A stretch of DNA of 42,814 nt, from positions 1 to 42,814 of the forward strand of contig NZ_RAVZ01000035.1 in assembly GCF_003611635.1 (NCBI RefSeq), read 5' to 3'. The notes below the pieces were generated by a model. It saw only the letters and a program-made list of their open reading frames with translations. It was not told where the DNA came from and did not search any database. The position numbers were made by a program, and so were the translations under genes. Below are positions 17,049 to 24,789 of the stretch, piece after piece (position 1 is the first letter of the stretch; every line of letters starts with the position of its first letter). The DNA is from Corallococcus terminator. GTDB taxonomy: Bacteria; Myxococcota; Myxococcia; Myxococcales; Myxococcaceae.

Positions 17049-18905
17049 ATGACCAACCCCATTCGACGCGCCCTCGCGGCGCTGCTGACGCTGACGTGTG
17101 TCGGGGCGCTTCCGGCCCTGGCCGCCACGGGTGTGCAGGGCCCCGTGCCGTCCGCCTTCCAGAACCGACTGATGGTGGGCCTCTTCGAGGAGGCCGGCCA
17201 GAACTGGATGCGCGACAGCAACGTCCCCTGGGACACGCGCTATCGCTACTTCACCAAGGGCTGGGCGGACAACTGGGGCTATGGCGCCCACGACGGAGCC
17301 TGGGCCGCCAGCTTCTTCACGGAGACGAAGGCGCAGGGCTACGTCCCCGTCGTCACCTACTACCAGCTCTTCGGTGAGCCGGGCGGCGGCGAGCAGGAGA
17401 CGCTGGCGAAGCTGAAGAACGCCAGCACCATGCGCAACTACTTCGAGGACGTGAAGCTGCTCCTCCAGCGCGCGAAGACCTTCGGTGGTCCCGTCTTCGT
17501 GCACGTGGAGCCGGACGCCGTCGGCTTCCTCCAGTTCCAGACGAACTCCAACCCCAACACCTACGCGGCCATCGCCGCCTCCGGGATGCCGGAGCTCGCG
17601 GGCGTGCCCAACACCGTCGCGGGCTGGAGCCTGGCGTTCCTCCAGTTGCGCAAGACAGTGGGCGCGAACAACGTCGTGCTCGGCCTGCACATCTCCGCGT
17701 GGGCCAGCGGCAAGGACATCGCGTTCAACTCGCTCACCGACCCGCTCCAGCCGGAGGTGGACAAGGTCGTCGCGTTCATCAACCCGGCGGGGCTCGCGTC
17801 CAACGTCACAGGCTCCACCTACGACGTGCTCGTGGGGGATCCACTGGACCGCGACGCGGACTTCTACCGGCTCACGCAGGGCGCGGACCACACCTGGGAC
17901 ATGAGCGACACGGCGTCCCTCACGTCCCGCTCCTACAACCGCTATGCGGAGTGGCTGCGACTCTTCAACCAGACCACCGGCAAGCGCTGGGTGCTGTGGC
18001 AGATTCCGCTGGGCAACTCCAACCACCTCAACGTCAACAACAGCGGCGGCGCGCGCCAGGGCTACAAGGACAACCGCACCGAGTACTTCTTCGGAACGAG
18101 CGGCGACGCGCACCGGCGCAAGTTCGCCAACGTGGGCGTCGTCGCCTTGATGTACGGCGCGGGCGCGGGCGGCCAGAGCTCCTACCAGAATGACATCGCC
18201 ACCGACGGGCAGCCCTACCTGAAGAAGCGCGCGGGCGCGTTCCTCCAGGCCGGTGGCCTCTCCCTCCCCGCGGCCGGCACCACCCTGCCGCCCCCGGGAG
18301 GCGGTTCAACCGACGCGGGCACGCCCCCCACCGATGGCGGCATGGACGCTGGCACCGATGGCGGCACCCAGTCGGATGGTGGCACGACGGACGGCGGCAC
18401 CCAGCCGGATGGAGGCACGACGGACGGCGGCACCGGAACGTCCGACGCGGGCTCGCCGGCCGACCCCTCGAAGTATGGCTTCGAGTCCAGCACGCAGGGA
18501 TGGAGCGCGACCGGCGCGGCCCTGTCCGCCGTCAGCACCAGCACCACGCAGGCCTACGCGGGCACCCGTTCGCTGGCGGTGACCTTCAATGGCACGTCTG
18601 GCAAGGGCACCGTGGCCGTGGCCAACGCGGCCGTGCCGGCGGGCAGGACGGTGACGTTCCGTTTCTGGCTCCCCACCGGCAGCAAGCTTGTCGGCGTGCA
18701 GCCCTATGCCCTGGAAGGCGCCGCCGCGAACTGGCGCTGGACGGGCACCTGGTACGCCGTGGGCAGCCTCAAGGCGGGCGCGTGGAACGCCATCACGGTG
18801 AAGCTGCCGTCGGGGTCCACCACACCCCTGTACCAGTTGGGCGTGGAGTTCCAGACGAGCGGAAGCTGGAAGGGCACGGCGTACGTCGACGCCGTCACCT
18901 GGTAG
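17049..18905 (+). CDS. Secreted glycosidase-like protein with Asp-Gly-Gly-Thr linker and C-terminal carbohydrate-binding domain
   Basis: A 618-residue secreted protein in three parts. Residues 1-25 are a signal peptide ending Ala-Leu-Ala-Ala. Residues about 30-410 look like a TIM-barrel glycoside-hydrolase catalytic domain: VPVVTYYQLFG strand, FVHVEPDAVGFLQ with a possible catalytic acid, VVLGLHISAW and WVLWQIPLGNS near the end. I cannot name the GH family. Residues about 415-472 are a low-complexity linker of TDGG and SDGG units, common in myxobacterial exoproteins. Residues about 475-618 are a beta-rich domain with FESSTQGW at the start, as in CBM4/9/11-type sugar-binding modules. The frame is open upstream to 16719 inside the NRPS end, but the ATG at 17049 starts exactly at the signal peptide. 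It is 101 bp after the NRPS and is probably unrelated to it. Confidence 0.85.
   Translation: MTNPIRRALAALLTLTCVGALPALAATGVQGPVPSAFQNRLMVGLFEEAGQNWMRDSNVPWDTRYRYFTKGWADNWGYGAHDGAWAASFFTETKAQGYVPVVTYYQLFGEPGGGEQETLAKLKNASTMRNYFEDVKLLLQRAKTFGGPVFVHVEPDAVGFLQFQTNSNPNTYAAIAASGMPELAGVPNTVAGWSLAFLQLRKTVGANNVVLGLHISAWASGKDIAFNSLTDPLQPEVDKVVAFINPAGLASNVTGSTYDVLVGDPLDRDADFYRLTQGADHTWDMSDTASLTSRSYNRYAEWLRLFNQTTGKRWVLWQIPLGNSNHLNVNNSGGARQGYKDNRTEYFFGTSGDAHRRKFANVGVVALMYGAGAGGQSSYQNDIATDGQPYLKKRAGAFLQAGGLSLPAAGTTLPPPGGGSTDAGTPPTDGGMDAGTDGGTQSDGGTTDGGTQPDGGTTDGGTGTSDAGSPADPSKYGFESSTQGWSATGAALSAVSTSTTQAYAGTRSLAVTFNGTSGKGTVAVANAAVPAGRTVTFRFWLPTGSKLVGVQPYALEGAAANWRWTGTWYAVGSLKAGAWNAITVKLPSGSTTPLYQLGVEFQTSGSWKGTAYVDAVTW
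18363..18428 (+). repeat. 33-bp tandem repeat encoding the DGGT linker
   Basis: Two 33-bp units (18363-18395 and 18396-18428) encode G-T-Q-S/P-D-G-G-T-T-D-G, with partial units on either side. They differ at few positions. They form the core of the linker in the glycosidase-like protein. Confidence 0.8.
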
Positions 18906-18919
18906 CGCCCTGAGAAGGC

Positions 18920-18955
18920 CGGTCCCGCGGGTGCGTGCAACCGCCCGCGGGACCG
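18920..18955. terminator. Perfect GC-rich hairpin after the glycosidase-like gene
   Basis: A 12-bp perfect stem (18920-18931 with 18944-18955, GGTCCCGCGGG core) encloses a 12-nt loop, 15 bp after the stop codon at 18905. No T run follows on either strand, so it may stop transcription weakly or act as an RNA end-stabiliser. The next gene starts at 18974. Confidence 0.5.
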
Positions 18956-18973
18956 ACATAGGGTAGCGGCGCC

Positions 18974-20095
18974 TTGAGCACCCTGCCCCTTCCGACCCCC
19001 GCCTCCCGCGAGCGCGTGCGCGCCATCGACTGGCTGCGCGGAATCTCCGTCCTCTTCATGATCCAGTGCCACGCGCTCGCGCTGCTCACCCCCGAGCTTC
19101 GCAAGAGCGTGTGGACCGGCTGGCTGCTGAAGCTCGACGGGCTGGTGGCCCCCGCGTTCATCTTCTCCGCCGGGTTCGCGCTCTCGCTCCTCATGGTGCG
19201 CAGCGCCGCGGGCGGCGTGCTGGGCGACCGCGTGCGCCGCAACCTCCGCCGCATCGCGGAGGTGTTCGCCGTCGCCGCGCTGGTCAACGCCGCGTGGTTC
19301 CCCGTGCTGAAGGAGCCCGTGTGGCTCTTGCGCCTGGACATCCTCCACTGCGTGGGCCTGTGCCTGCTGCTCACCCTGCCCCTGGCGGCGCTGCTGGCCC
19401 CGCGTCCACGCGTGCTGGCGGCCACGGCGTTCGTGCTGGCGATGGTCGCGTTCGCGCTCGCGCCCTTCACCGACAGCGCCGGCGAACCGTGGGCGTCGTT
19501 CCTGCGCAAGTCCTCCTGGTCCCCCTTCCCCCTGCTGCCGTGGATCGGCTTCGCGTGGCTGGGCGCCTTCTCTGGCACCATCGCGGGCGCGTGGGGCCGC
19601 GCGGGACTGGCCCGGGCCCTGGTGTTGCTCGTCGCGCTAGGGTTCGCCGGGACGGTGATGCCGCACCTGCTCAGCAGCCTCTATCCCCCGCACCGCTTCT
19701 ACGTCACCAACCCGTCCAACTCCGCCACCCGCTTCATGTGGGTCTGCGCGGTGCTGCTCGGGCTCTTGTGGGTGGAGGGCCGGATGGCGCCGGACGCGAA
19801 GCCCTCGCGGGCCCGGCGCTTCCTGGAGGTGTTCGGGACCGCGTCGCTGTCCGCGTACTTCTTCCACGAGATGCTGCTGTTCTACCGGACGTTTGGTTTC
19901 TCGTTCCAACGCTTCTGGGGCGACCGCAGCGGGTGGCTCCAGTACGCGGGCCTGCTCGTGCTGCTCATCGCGTGCACGTACCTGCTGTGCCTCGCGGTGG
20001 ATCCAGCGGAGCGCGCGCTCAAGAAGGGCTTCGCGCGCGTCCGCCAGCTTGTGCTCAGTGGCCCGTGGATGCGGCCTGTTCGAAGGCGCGGATGA
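18974..20095 (+). CDS. Membrane acyltransferase of the HGSNAT/DUF1624 type
   Basis: A 373-residue integral membrane protein with about ten hydrophobic helices. The N-terminal signature [20 protein letters not shown] matches the heparan-alpha-glucosaminide N-acetyltransferase/DUF1624 family, whose members move acyl groups across the membrane; His in the QCH motif is the family's candidate catalytic residue. Other features are [13 protein letters not shown] (about 119-131) and [16 protein letters not shown] near 295. The start is TTG at 18974; no better ATG precedes the family signature. The 3' end overlaps the convergent VOC gene by 41 bp. The substrate is unknown; a glycan of the envelope is plausible. 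Confidence 0.8.
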   Translation: MSTLPLPTPASRERVRAIDWLRGISVLFMIQCHALALLTPELRKSVWTGWLLKLDGLVAPAFIFSAGFALSLLMVRSAAGGVLGDRVRRNLRRIAEVFAVAALVNAAWFPVLKEPVWLLRLDILHCVGLCLLLTLPLAALLAPRPRVLAATAFVLAMVAFALAPFTDSAGEPWASFLRKSSWSPFPLLPWIGFAWLGAFSGTIAGAWGRAGLARALVLLVALGFAGTVMPHLLSSLYPPHRFYVTNPSNSATRFMWVCAVLLGLLWVEGRMAPDAKPSRARRFLEVFGTASLSAYFFHEMLLFYRTFGFSFQRFWGDRSGWLQYAGLLVLLIACTYLLCLAVDPAERALKKGFARVRQLVLSGPWMRPVRRRG

Positions 20096-20543
20096 CGTCC
20101 GGCGGGGCCTGCACCAGTTCGATGAGCACACCCTCGCCGCTCAGCGGGAACTGATCGCTGGCCTTCGGGTGGATGAAGCACACGTCGAAGCCCGCCGCGC
20201 CCTTGCGGATGCCGCCGGGCGTAAAGCGCATGCCCTGCCCCTCCAGCCACTTCACCGCCGTGGCCAGGTCGTCCACCCACAGCCCCACGTGGTTGAGCGC
20301 CGGGTCGTGCACTTTCGGACGGCCGTCGGGATTGACGGGCTGCATCAGGTCCACCTCGACCTTGAAGGGGCCCGCGCCCGCCACGACGATGTCTTCGTCC
20401 ACGTTCTCCCGTTCGCTGCGGTAGGTGCCATGGGCCTGGAGGCCCAGGGTGTCCACCCACAGCCTGCGCAGGGCGCCCTTGTCGAGCCCCCCGATGGCGA
20501 TCTGCTGGATGCCCAGAATCCTGAACGGTCGTGTCGTCTCCAT
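20055..20543 (-). CDS. VOC superfamily (glyoxalase / methylmalonyl-CoA-epimerase-like) protein
   Basis: A 162-residue protein with two beta-alpha-beta-beta-beta halves. The second half shows [14 protein letters not shown] (H85) and [10 protein letters not shown] (E142), very like methylmalonyl-CoA epimerase, whose metal ligands are His/Gln-or-Glu/His/Glu. E63 in FKVEVDL can serve as the second ligand. The first ligand position is Gln13-Gln14 in GIQQIAIG, where the family normally has His, so metal binding may differ. The ATG at 20543 fits the start of the fold; the frame is open to 20627 but the extra residues are basic and not family-like. It is convergent with the acyltransferase, and their last 41 bp overlap. 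The exact substrate cannot be told. Confidence 0.85.
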   Translation of the reverse strand: METTRPFRILGIQQIAIGGLDKGALRRLWVDTLGLQAHGTYRSERENVDEDIVVAGAGPFKVEVDLMQPVNPDGRPKVHDPALNHVGLWVDDLATAVKWLEGQGMRFTPGGIRKGAAGFDVCFIHPKASDQFPLSGEGVLIELVQAPPDVIRAFEQAASTGH

Positions 20544-20684
20544 GGGCGGGCACCGTCGCAAATGGGATTTCCCCACGCAAGGGCGGCCCACGCCCGGCGC
20601 CGGGAAAAATTCACCGGATAAACCCATTCCGGACGTCGGTCGTTTTGAAGGGCACGCCTTCTTCTTCCAGTCCGGGAGCCCTCA

Positions 20685-22514
20685 ATGTCCGCCTTCTTCT
20701 CCAAGCGCCGCGTGTCCTTCCTCAGTGGTGCCCTGCTCTCCGCCAGCCTCGTGGCCGCGTGCTCCACCTCGCAGGCTCCCGCGGGGCAGAACGGGCTGAC
20801 CCAGTACGAACCGCGCCCGTCCCGCGCCAACTACGCGCCCAGGGATGACGCCCCCGCCCCCACGACGCCCGCTCCCATGGAGCACGAGTCCGACGAAATC
20901 GCCCAAGCACTCTCCGCCCCGCCGCCCCCTGAGAGCGCCGCGCCGGAACCCATGCGCCGTGCTCAGCCGGCCCAGCAGCAGGCGATGGGCAAGATCATGG
21001 CGCCCGCCAAGCCGATGCCGTCCGGAGCGGCCGGGCTGGGCATCTCGGGCGTCGGCGCCGGGGGCGGAGGAGCGATGGCGGTTGCACCCGCCCCCATGGT
21101 GGAGAAGTCCAAGAAGGAGATGCAGGCGGAGGACAAGTCGCTGGCCGAGCCCGGCAACACCTTCGAGGCCTACAAGCCCAACGCCTTCACCGAGACGACG
21201 AAGGACGCGCTGTCCACCTTCGCGGCGGACGTGGACACGGCCTCCTACTCCATGGCGCGGCGCTACCTGCAGAACGGGCAGCTTCCCCCCACCCACGCGG
21301 TGCGCGTGGAGGAGTTCGTCAACTACTTCAAGTACCGCTACACCCCGCCGGAAGAAGGCGCCTTCACGGTGCACCTGGAGGGCGCGCCGTCGCCCTTCAA
21401 CGCGCGGCGCCACTTCGTGCGCGTGGGCGTGCAGGGCAAGGTCGTCTCCCGCTCGCAGCGCAAGCCCGCGCACCTGGTGTTCCTGGTGGACACCAGCGGC
21501 TCCATGGCGTCGTCGGACAAGCTGCCGCTGGCGCTGGAGTCCATCAAGGTCGCGGTGAAGAACCTCAATGAGAACGACACCGTGGCGCTCGTCACCTACG
21601 CGGGGTCCACGAAGGACGTGCTGGCGCCCACGCCGGCCACGGACGTGAAGAAGATCCACGCGGCGCTGGACACGCTGGCCGCGGGCGGCGGCACGGCCAT
21701 GGGCTCCGGCATGGAGACGGCCTACAAGCACGCGGTGAAGAAGGCGTCCGGCAGCGTGGTGTCCCGCGTGGTGGTGCTCACCGACGGGGATGCCAACATC
21801 GGCCCCAACCTGAGCGCCAAGGACATGCTCGCCAGCGTGCAGAAGTACGTGTCCGAAGGCGTGACGCTCACCACCGTGGGCTTCGGCATGGGCAACTACC
21901 ACGACTCGCTGATGGAGCAGTTGGCCGACAAGGGCAACGGCAACAGCTTCTACGTGGACAGCATGAAGGAGGCGCGCAAGGTGTTCGAGACGCAGCTCAC
22001 CGGCACGCTGGAAGTCATCGCCAAGGACGTGAAGTTCCAGGTGGAGTTCAACCCGAAGGCCGTCAACCGCTACCGCCTGATGGGCTACGAGAACCGCGAC
22101 ATCGCGGACAAGGACTTCCGCGACGACAAGGTGGACGCGGGTGAGATTGGCGCGGGCCACACCGTGACGGCGCTGTACGAGGTGGAGCTGACGGGCGAGT
22201 CGCAGGAGCTGGCCACGGTGCGCATCCGCGCCAAGGCGCCCAACGGCACGGAAGCCAAGGAGCAGGCCTTCCCGCTCACGAACGCCAACATGAAGGCGTC
22301 CCTGGAGGCCGCGTCGTCCGACTTCCGCTTCGCCGCCGCCGTCGCCGCCACCGCGGACATCCTCCGCGCCGCGCCCGCCGCCGAGGGCTGGAGCCTGGCC
22401 ACCGCGCAGAAGCTCGCGGAGAGCGCCGTGGGCAGCGACAGCGAGCGCACCGAGTTCGTGAAGCTGATTGGCCAGGCCCGCGCCCTCACCAGCGCGTCCG
22501 CCCGCGGCCGGTAA
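20685..22514 (+). CDS. VWA-domain lipoprotein (YfbK-like, DUF3520)
   Basis: A 609-residue lipoprotein. The signal ends Leu-Val-Ala-Ala-Cys26. Residues 27-158 are Pro/Ala-rich and probably disordered. Residues 159-225 (NTFEAYKPNAF ... EEFVNYFKY) match the domain that precedes VWA in this family. The VWA domain starts about 260 with a complete MIDAS: D269-T-S271-G-S273, the Thr of GGGTAMGSG, and the Asp of LTDGDAN. The C-terminal part (GAGHTVTALYEVEL onward) matches DUF3520. VWA domains bind partners through a metal ion; the partner is unknown. GGGAG lies about 7 nt before the ATG. A strong terminator follows, so the gene is transcribed alone. Confidence 0.92.
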   Translation: MSAFFSKRRVSFLSGALLSASLVAACSTSQAPAGQNGLTQYEPRPSRANYAPRDDAPAPTTPAPMEHESDEIAQALSAPPPPESAAPEPMRRAQPAQQQAMGKIMAPAKPMPSGAAGLGISGVGAGGGGAMAVAPAPMVEKSKKEMQAEDKSLAEPGNTFEAYKPNAFTETTKDALSTFAADVDTASYSMARRYLQNGQLPPTHAVRVEEFVNYFKYRYTPPEEGAFTVHLEGAPSPFNARRHFVRVGVQGKVVSRSQRKPAHLVFLVDTSGSMASSDKLPLALESIKVAVKNLNENDTVALVTYAGSTKDVLAPTPATDVKKIHAALDTLAAGGGTAMGSGMETAYKHAVKKASGSVVSRVVVLTDGDANIGPNLSAKDMLASVQKYVSEGVTLTTVGFGMGNYHDSLMEQLADKGNGNSFYVDSMKEARKVFETQLTGTLEVIAKDVKFQVEFNPKAVNRYRLMGYENRDIADKDFRDDKVDAGEIGAGHTVTALYEVELTGESQELATVRIRAKAPNGTEAKEQAFPLTNANMKASLEAASSDFRFAAAVAATADILRAAPAAEGWSLATAQKLAESAVGSDSERTEFVKLIGQARALTSASARGR

Positions 22515-22552
22515 TCCCCGGGGAGACAACCAGGGTCATGCAGCAAGGGGGT

Positions 22553-22597
22553 CCCCGCCCGTCACCGGAATGCCCCGGTGACGGGCGGGGTCTTTTT
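22553..22597 (+). terminator. Strong rho-independent terminator after the VWA gene
   Basis: A perfect 16-bp stem (22553-22568 with 22575-22590) and a 6-nt loop are followed by TCTTTTT. It is 39 bp after the stop codon and 11 bp before the end of the opposite lipoprotein gene. Confidence 0.95.
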
Positions 22598-22607
22598 CAG
22601 CGGTGGC

Positions 22608-23216
22608 TCAGTTGAAGGCGTAGAGGTTGGGCGGCGTGGTGCTGGTGAAGAAGTTCGTGAACGTGGCGCTGTAGTGGATGCCGCTCACGCCGTTGATGGT
22701 GCCGGACATGTTGCCCACCACATTCACCGTCGTGCCGTTGGTCTGGATGGACGGGTTGCCGGTGGTGATCTGCCCGTAGGGATAGTCCGCCTGGATGTCG
22801 GCGTCGCGCACCACGGCCAGCGTCGCGGGATCCACGTGCTTGAGGCCCAGCCGGATCGGCGACGAACCGCTGAAGGTCCCCTTGAAGACGAACGCCGGCA
22901 CCAGCCCCAGCGCGTTGCCCCGCATCTCCAGCTTGGGCTCGTAGCCGTTGGAGGTCCCGAGCACCACCGACTGACCGGCCGTGTAGGGGCACCCCGTGCC
23001 CCCGTTGCGCGTCAGGGTGATGTTCCAACTGGGCGGCGCGGTGGTGACCTGCGTCGCATTGAGCGTGAAGCTGCACCCCTGCGACGTCGCCGTCGAAGGG
23101 AAGATGAAGGCCGCCTCCTGCTGCGCCAGGTGCTCCTCCTCCACCCGCTCCGGCCCGCCACAGGCGGACACCACGAGAGCTGAACCCAGACACACCGCGC
23201 GCGTGAACTTGTTCAT
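22608..23216 (-). CDS. Lipoprotein of unknown function, paralogue A
   Basis: A 202-residue lipoprotein. The signal ends Val-Val-Ser-Ala-Cys19, followed by an acidic stretch and QQEAAF. I do not recognise a named domain. It is clearly paralogous to the protein at 24061-24657: shared features are TSQGC (C48), a second Cys 28 residues on (C76), LGLKHxxPxTLAxVR, TTVxVxGxxSGTxxG and FFTSTTxP at the C-terminus. The two Cys may form a disulfide. The predicted fold is beta-rich. The ATG at 23216 is preferred over TTG 23222 because AGAGG lies at a good distance. It is divergent from the expansin gene at 23335. Confidence 0.8.
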   Translation of the reverse strand: MNKFTRAVCLGSALVVSACGGPERVEEEHLAQQEAAFIFPSTATSQGCSFTLNATQVTTAPPSWNITLTRNGGTGCPYTAGQSVVLGTSNGYEPKLEMRGNALGLVPAFVFKGTFSGSSPIRLGLKHVDPATLAVVRDADIQADYPYGQITTGNPSIQTNGTTVNVVGNMSGTINGVSGIHYSATFTNFFTSTTPPNLYAFN

Positions 23217-23246
23217 TGGCAAAACACCTCTGCACTTCGGGGAAGG

Positions 23247-23264
23247 GTTTGCATCCTAGCAAAC
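23247..23264. promoter_or_regulatory. Palindrome between the divergent lipoprotein A and expansin genes
   Basis: GTTTGC (23247-23252) and GCAAAC (23259-23264) form a perfect inverted repeat around six bases. It overlaps the promoter-like 15-mer of the minus-strand gene, so a repressor bound here could control that gene and perhaps the expansin gene. Confidence 0.4.
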
Positions 23265-23268
23265 ACAA
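23254..23268 (-). promoter_or_regulatory. Promoter-like 15-mer upstream of lipoprotein A
   Basis: The minus-strand sequence TTGTGTTTGCTAGGA matches TTGGCTTCGCTAGGA upstream of paralogue B (24692-24706) at 12 of 15 positions. It lies 37 nt before the ATG, against 34 nt for B. TAGGAT/TAGGAC could serve as a -10 element. Confidence 0.4.
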
Positions 23269-23281
23269 TCACCGTCGCCAG

Positions 23282-23315
23282 GGGCAGGCGGATGTCTGCC
23301 CTTGACGCAGGGCAG
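23282..23315 (+). promoter_or_regulatory. Triple GGGCAG / CTGCCC / GGGCAG element before the expansin gene
   Basis: GGGCAG (23282-23287), CTGCCC (23296-23301) and GGGCAG (23310-23315) are each separated by exactly eight bases. The middle element can pair with either neighbour. It ends 19 nt before the ATG at 23335, and TTGACG (23302-23307) lies in the second spacer. It could be a double operator or two exclusive RNA hairpins. Confidence 0.4.
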
Positions 23316-23334
23316 CGCGTGTATGCTGGCCGGT

Positions 23335-24030
23335 ATGAACCGACCGTCCTTCTGGAATCCTTCGCTGTTGGTGGCCGTGGTCTCGTTCGCCTGTGGAGGC
23401 TGTGGCGATTCCGCCTCCGGAGGCGGCGTGACGCTGGGCGAGGAGCAGAAGGGGATCGCGACCTACTACGACGCCAACGGAAGCGGCAATTGCAGCTACG
23501 ACAAGGGCGGCGACCTGATGGTGGCGGCGATGAACGCCGACCAGTACGACAACAGCGCCGCCTGCGGCCAGTGCGTGGACATCGTCGGCCCCAAGGGGAA
23601 CCTGCGCGTGCGCATCGTGGACCAGTGCCCCGACTGCGAGAAGGGCCACCTGGACCTGAGCAGCGAAGCCTTCGAGAAGATCGCGGAGATGAAGGACGGC
23701 CGGGTGGACATCACCTGGACGCCGGTGTCCTGCGACGTCGCCGGCCCCCTGAAGTACCACTTCAAGGAAGGCAGCAACCCGTGGTGGACCGCCATCCAGG
23801 TGCGCAACCACCGGCTGCCCATCAAGAAGCTGGAGTGGAAGCGCGGCGGTGACTGGAAGAGCCTGCGGCGCGAGAGCTACAACTACTTCGTCACCGACGA
23901 TGGCGTGGGCGAAGGCAGCTTCCAACTGCGCGTCACCGCCAGCGACGGCCAGCAGCTCACCGACACGCTGGACAAGGTGCTGGACGACGAGTCCGTGGAC
24001 GGGGCGGAGCAGTTCGCGCCCCAGAAGTAG
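23335..24030 (+). CDS. Cysteine-rich bacterial expansin with lipoprotein signal
   Basis: A 231-residue protein of the expansin family, the same length as Bacillus YoaJ (EXLX1). Expansins loosen cellulose and wall-polymer contacts without hydrolysis. D1 (about 38-135) shows ATYYDANG, D96 and D107 (HLDLS), which match the two key Asp residues of EXLX1. D2 (CBM63, about 138-230) keeps W150-W151 and Y182, the flat cellulose-binding aromatics, in NPWWTAIQVRNH and SYNYF. D1 has six Cys (53, 77, 80, 98, 101, 133), including CGQC as in plant expansins, and Cys98 replaces the Tyr next to the first Asp. The signal ends Ser-Phe-Ala-Cys20, so it may be membrane-anchored. The ATG at 23335 fits the signal peptide. 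It lies between two paralogous lipoprotein genes. Confidence 0.9.
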   Translation: MNRPSFWNPSLLVAVVSFACGGCGDSASGGGVTLGEEQKGIATYYDANGSGNCSYDKGGDLMVAAMNADQYDNSAACGQCVDIVGPKGNLRVRIVDQCPDCEKGHLDLSSEAFEKIAEMKDGRVDITWTPVSCDVAGPLKYHFKEGSNPWWTAIQVRNHRLPIKKLEWKRGGDWKSLRRESYNYFVTDDGVGEGSFQLRVTASDGQQLTDTLDKVLDDESVDGAEQFAPQK

Positions 24031-24060
24031 GCACGCCCCACCCGCCCTGTCCGTCCCGGA

Positions 24061-24657
24061 TCAGAACGTCGCGATGGACGGGGACGTGGTGCTCGTGAAG
24101 AAGTCCGGGTAGGTGGCGACGTAGTTGCTGCCGCTGCCCGTCTGCCCGGACAGCGTGCCGCTCTTGGTGCCCGACACCGTCAGCGTCGTCCCGTCCGCAG
24201 CGATGGACAGGTTGCCGGAGTTGACGTTGCCCTGGCCCAGGAAGATGGACAGGCCCGTGGAGCGGACGGTGGCCAGGGTGTCCGGAGCCAGGTGCTTGAG
24301 CCCCAGGGACCGGGGCGCGCTGCCGCTGACGCTCGTCTTGTAGGTGTAACCCACCGCCACGCCCAGGTCGTTGGCGGCCAGCGACAGCGTGGGCGCCGTG
24401 CCGGTGGATGAGCCCACCACGACGCTGCCCGCCCCGAAGGCACACGTGACGTCCGCCGCGCGGGAGACCGTCACGTCATAGATGGGAGGCAGGGTGCCCG
24501 GCCGCGCCGCGTACGACACGGTGAAGGTGCACCCCTGGGAGGTCCCCGTCACCAGGGCCGCCTCCTGGGTGGCGAGCTCATCCTCCCCCTCCAGGCCACC
24601 GCACGCCGTGAGGGCCAGGACCGCGCAAAGAGCGACGACAGGCTTCAGCTTCCACAT
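24061..24657 (-). CDS. Lipoprotein of unknown function, paralogue B
   Basis: A 198-residue lipoprotein paralogous to 22608-23216. The signal ends Ala-Leu-Thr-Ala-Cys19, then Gly-Gly, acidic residues and ATQEAAL. It shares TSQGC (C43), a second Cys 29 residues later (C72), LGLKHxxPxTLAxVR and a C-terminal FFTSTT. I recognise no characterised domain. GGGAG lies about 9 nt before the ATG at 24657. It is convergent with the expansin gene, with only 30 bp between the stops and no terminator there. The same promoter-like 15-mer as paralogue A lies upstream, so the two are probably expressed together. Confidence 0.8.
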   Translation of the reverse strand: MWKLKPVVALCAVLALTACGGLEGEDELATQEAALVTGTSQGCTFTVSYAARPGTLPPIYDVTVSRAADVTCAFGAGSVVVGSSTGTAPTLSLAANDLGVAVGYTYKTSVSGSAPRSLGLKHLAPDTLATVRSTGLSIFLGQGNVNSGNLSIAADGTTLTVSGTKSGTLSGQTGSGSNYVATYPDFFTSTTSPSIATF

Positions 24658-24691
24658 GGCATTGCACTCCCGTGTTGGAGACAGTGCCCTG

Positions 24692-24706
24692 TCCTAGCGA
24701 AGCCAA
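24692..24706 (-). promoter_or_regulatory. Promoter-like 15-mer upstream of lipoprotein B
   Basis: The minus-strand sequence TTGGCTTCGCTAGGA lies 34 nt before the ATG. It matches the element upstream of paralogue A at 12 of 15 bases. Confidence 0.4.
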
Positions 24707-24748
24707 GCCCAGACATGAAAGTCTTTTCGGCAATCATTGGCACCCGAG

Positions 24749-24776
24749 CGCCATGGGTGGGGTAACACCCATGGCG
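24749..24776 (-). terminator. Hairpin terminator after the giant AAA ATPase gene
   Basis: A perfect 11-bp stem (CGCCATGGGTG, 24749-24759, with 24766-24776) and a 6-nt loop lie 14 bp past the stop codon of the 24790-30321 gene. There is no T run. It probably ends the YqiJ-flotillin-AAA transcript. Confidence 0.55.
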
Positions 24777-24789
24777 TTCGAAGCCCGCG

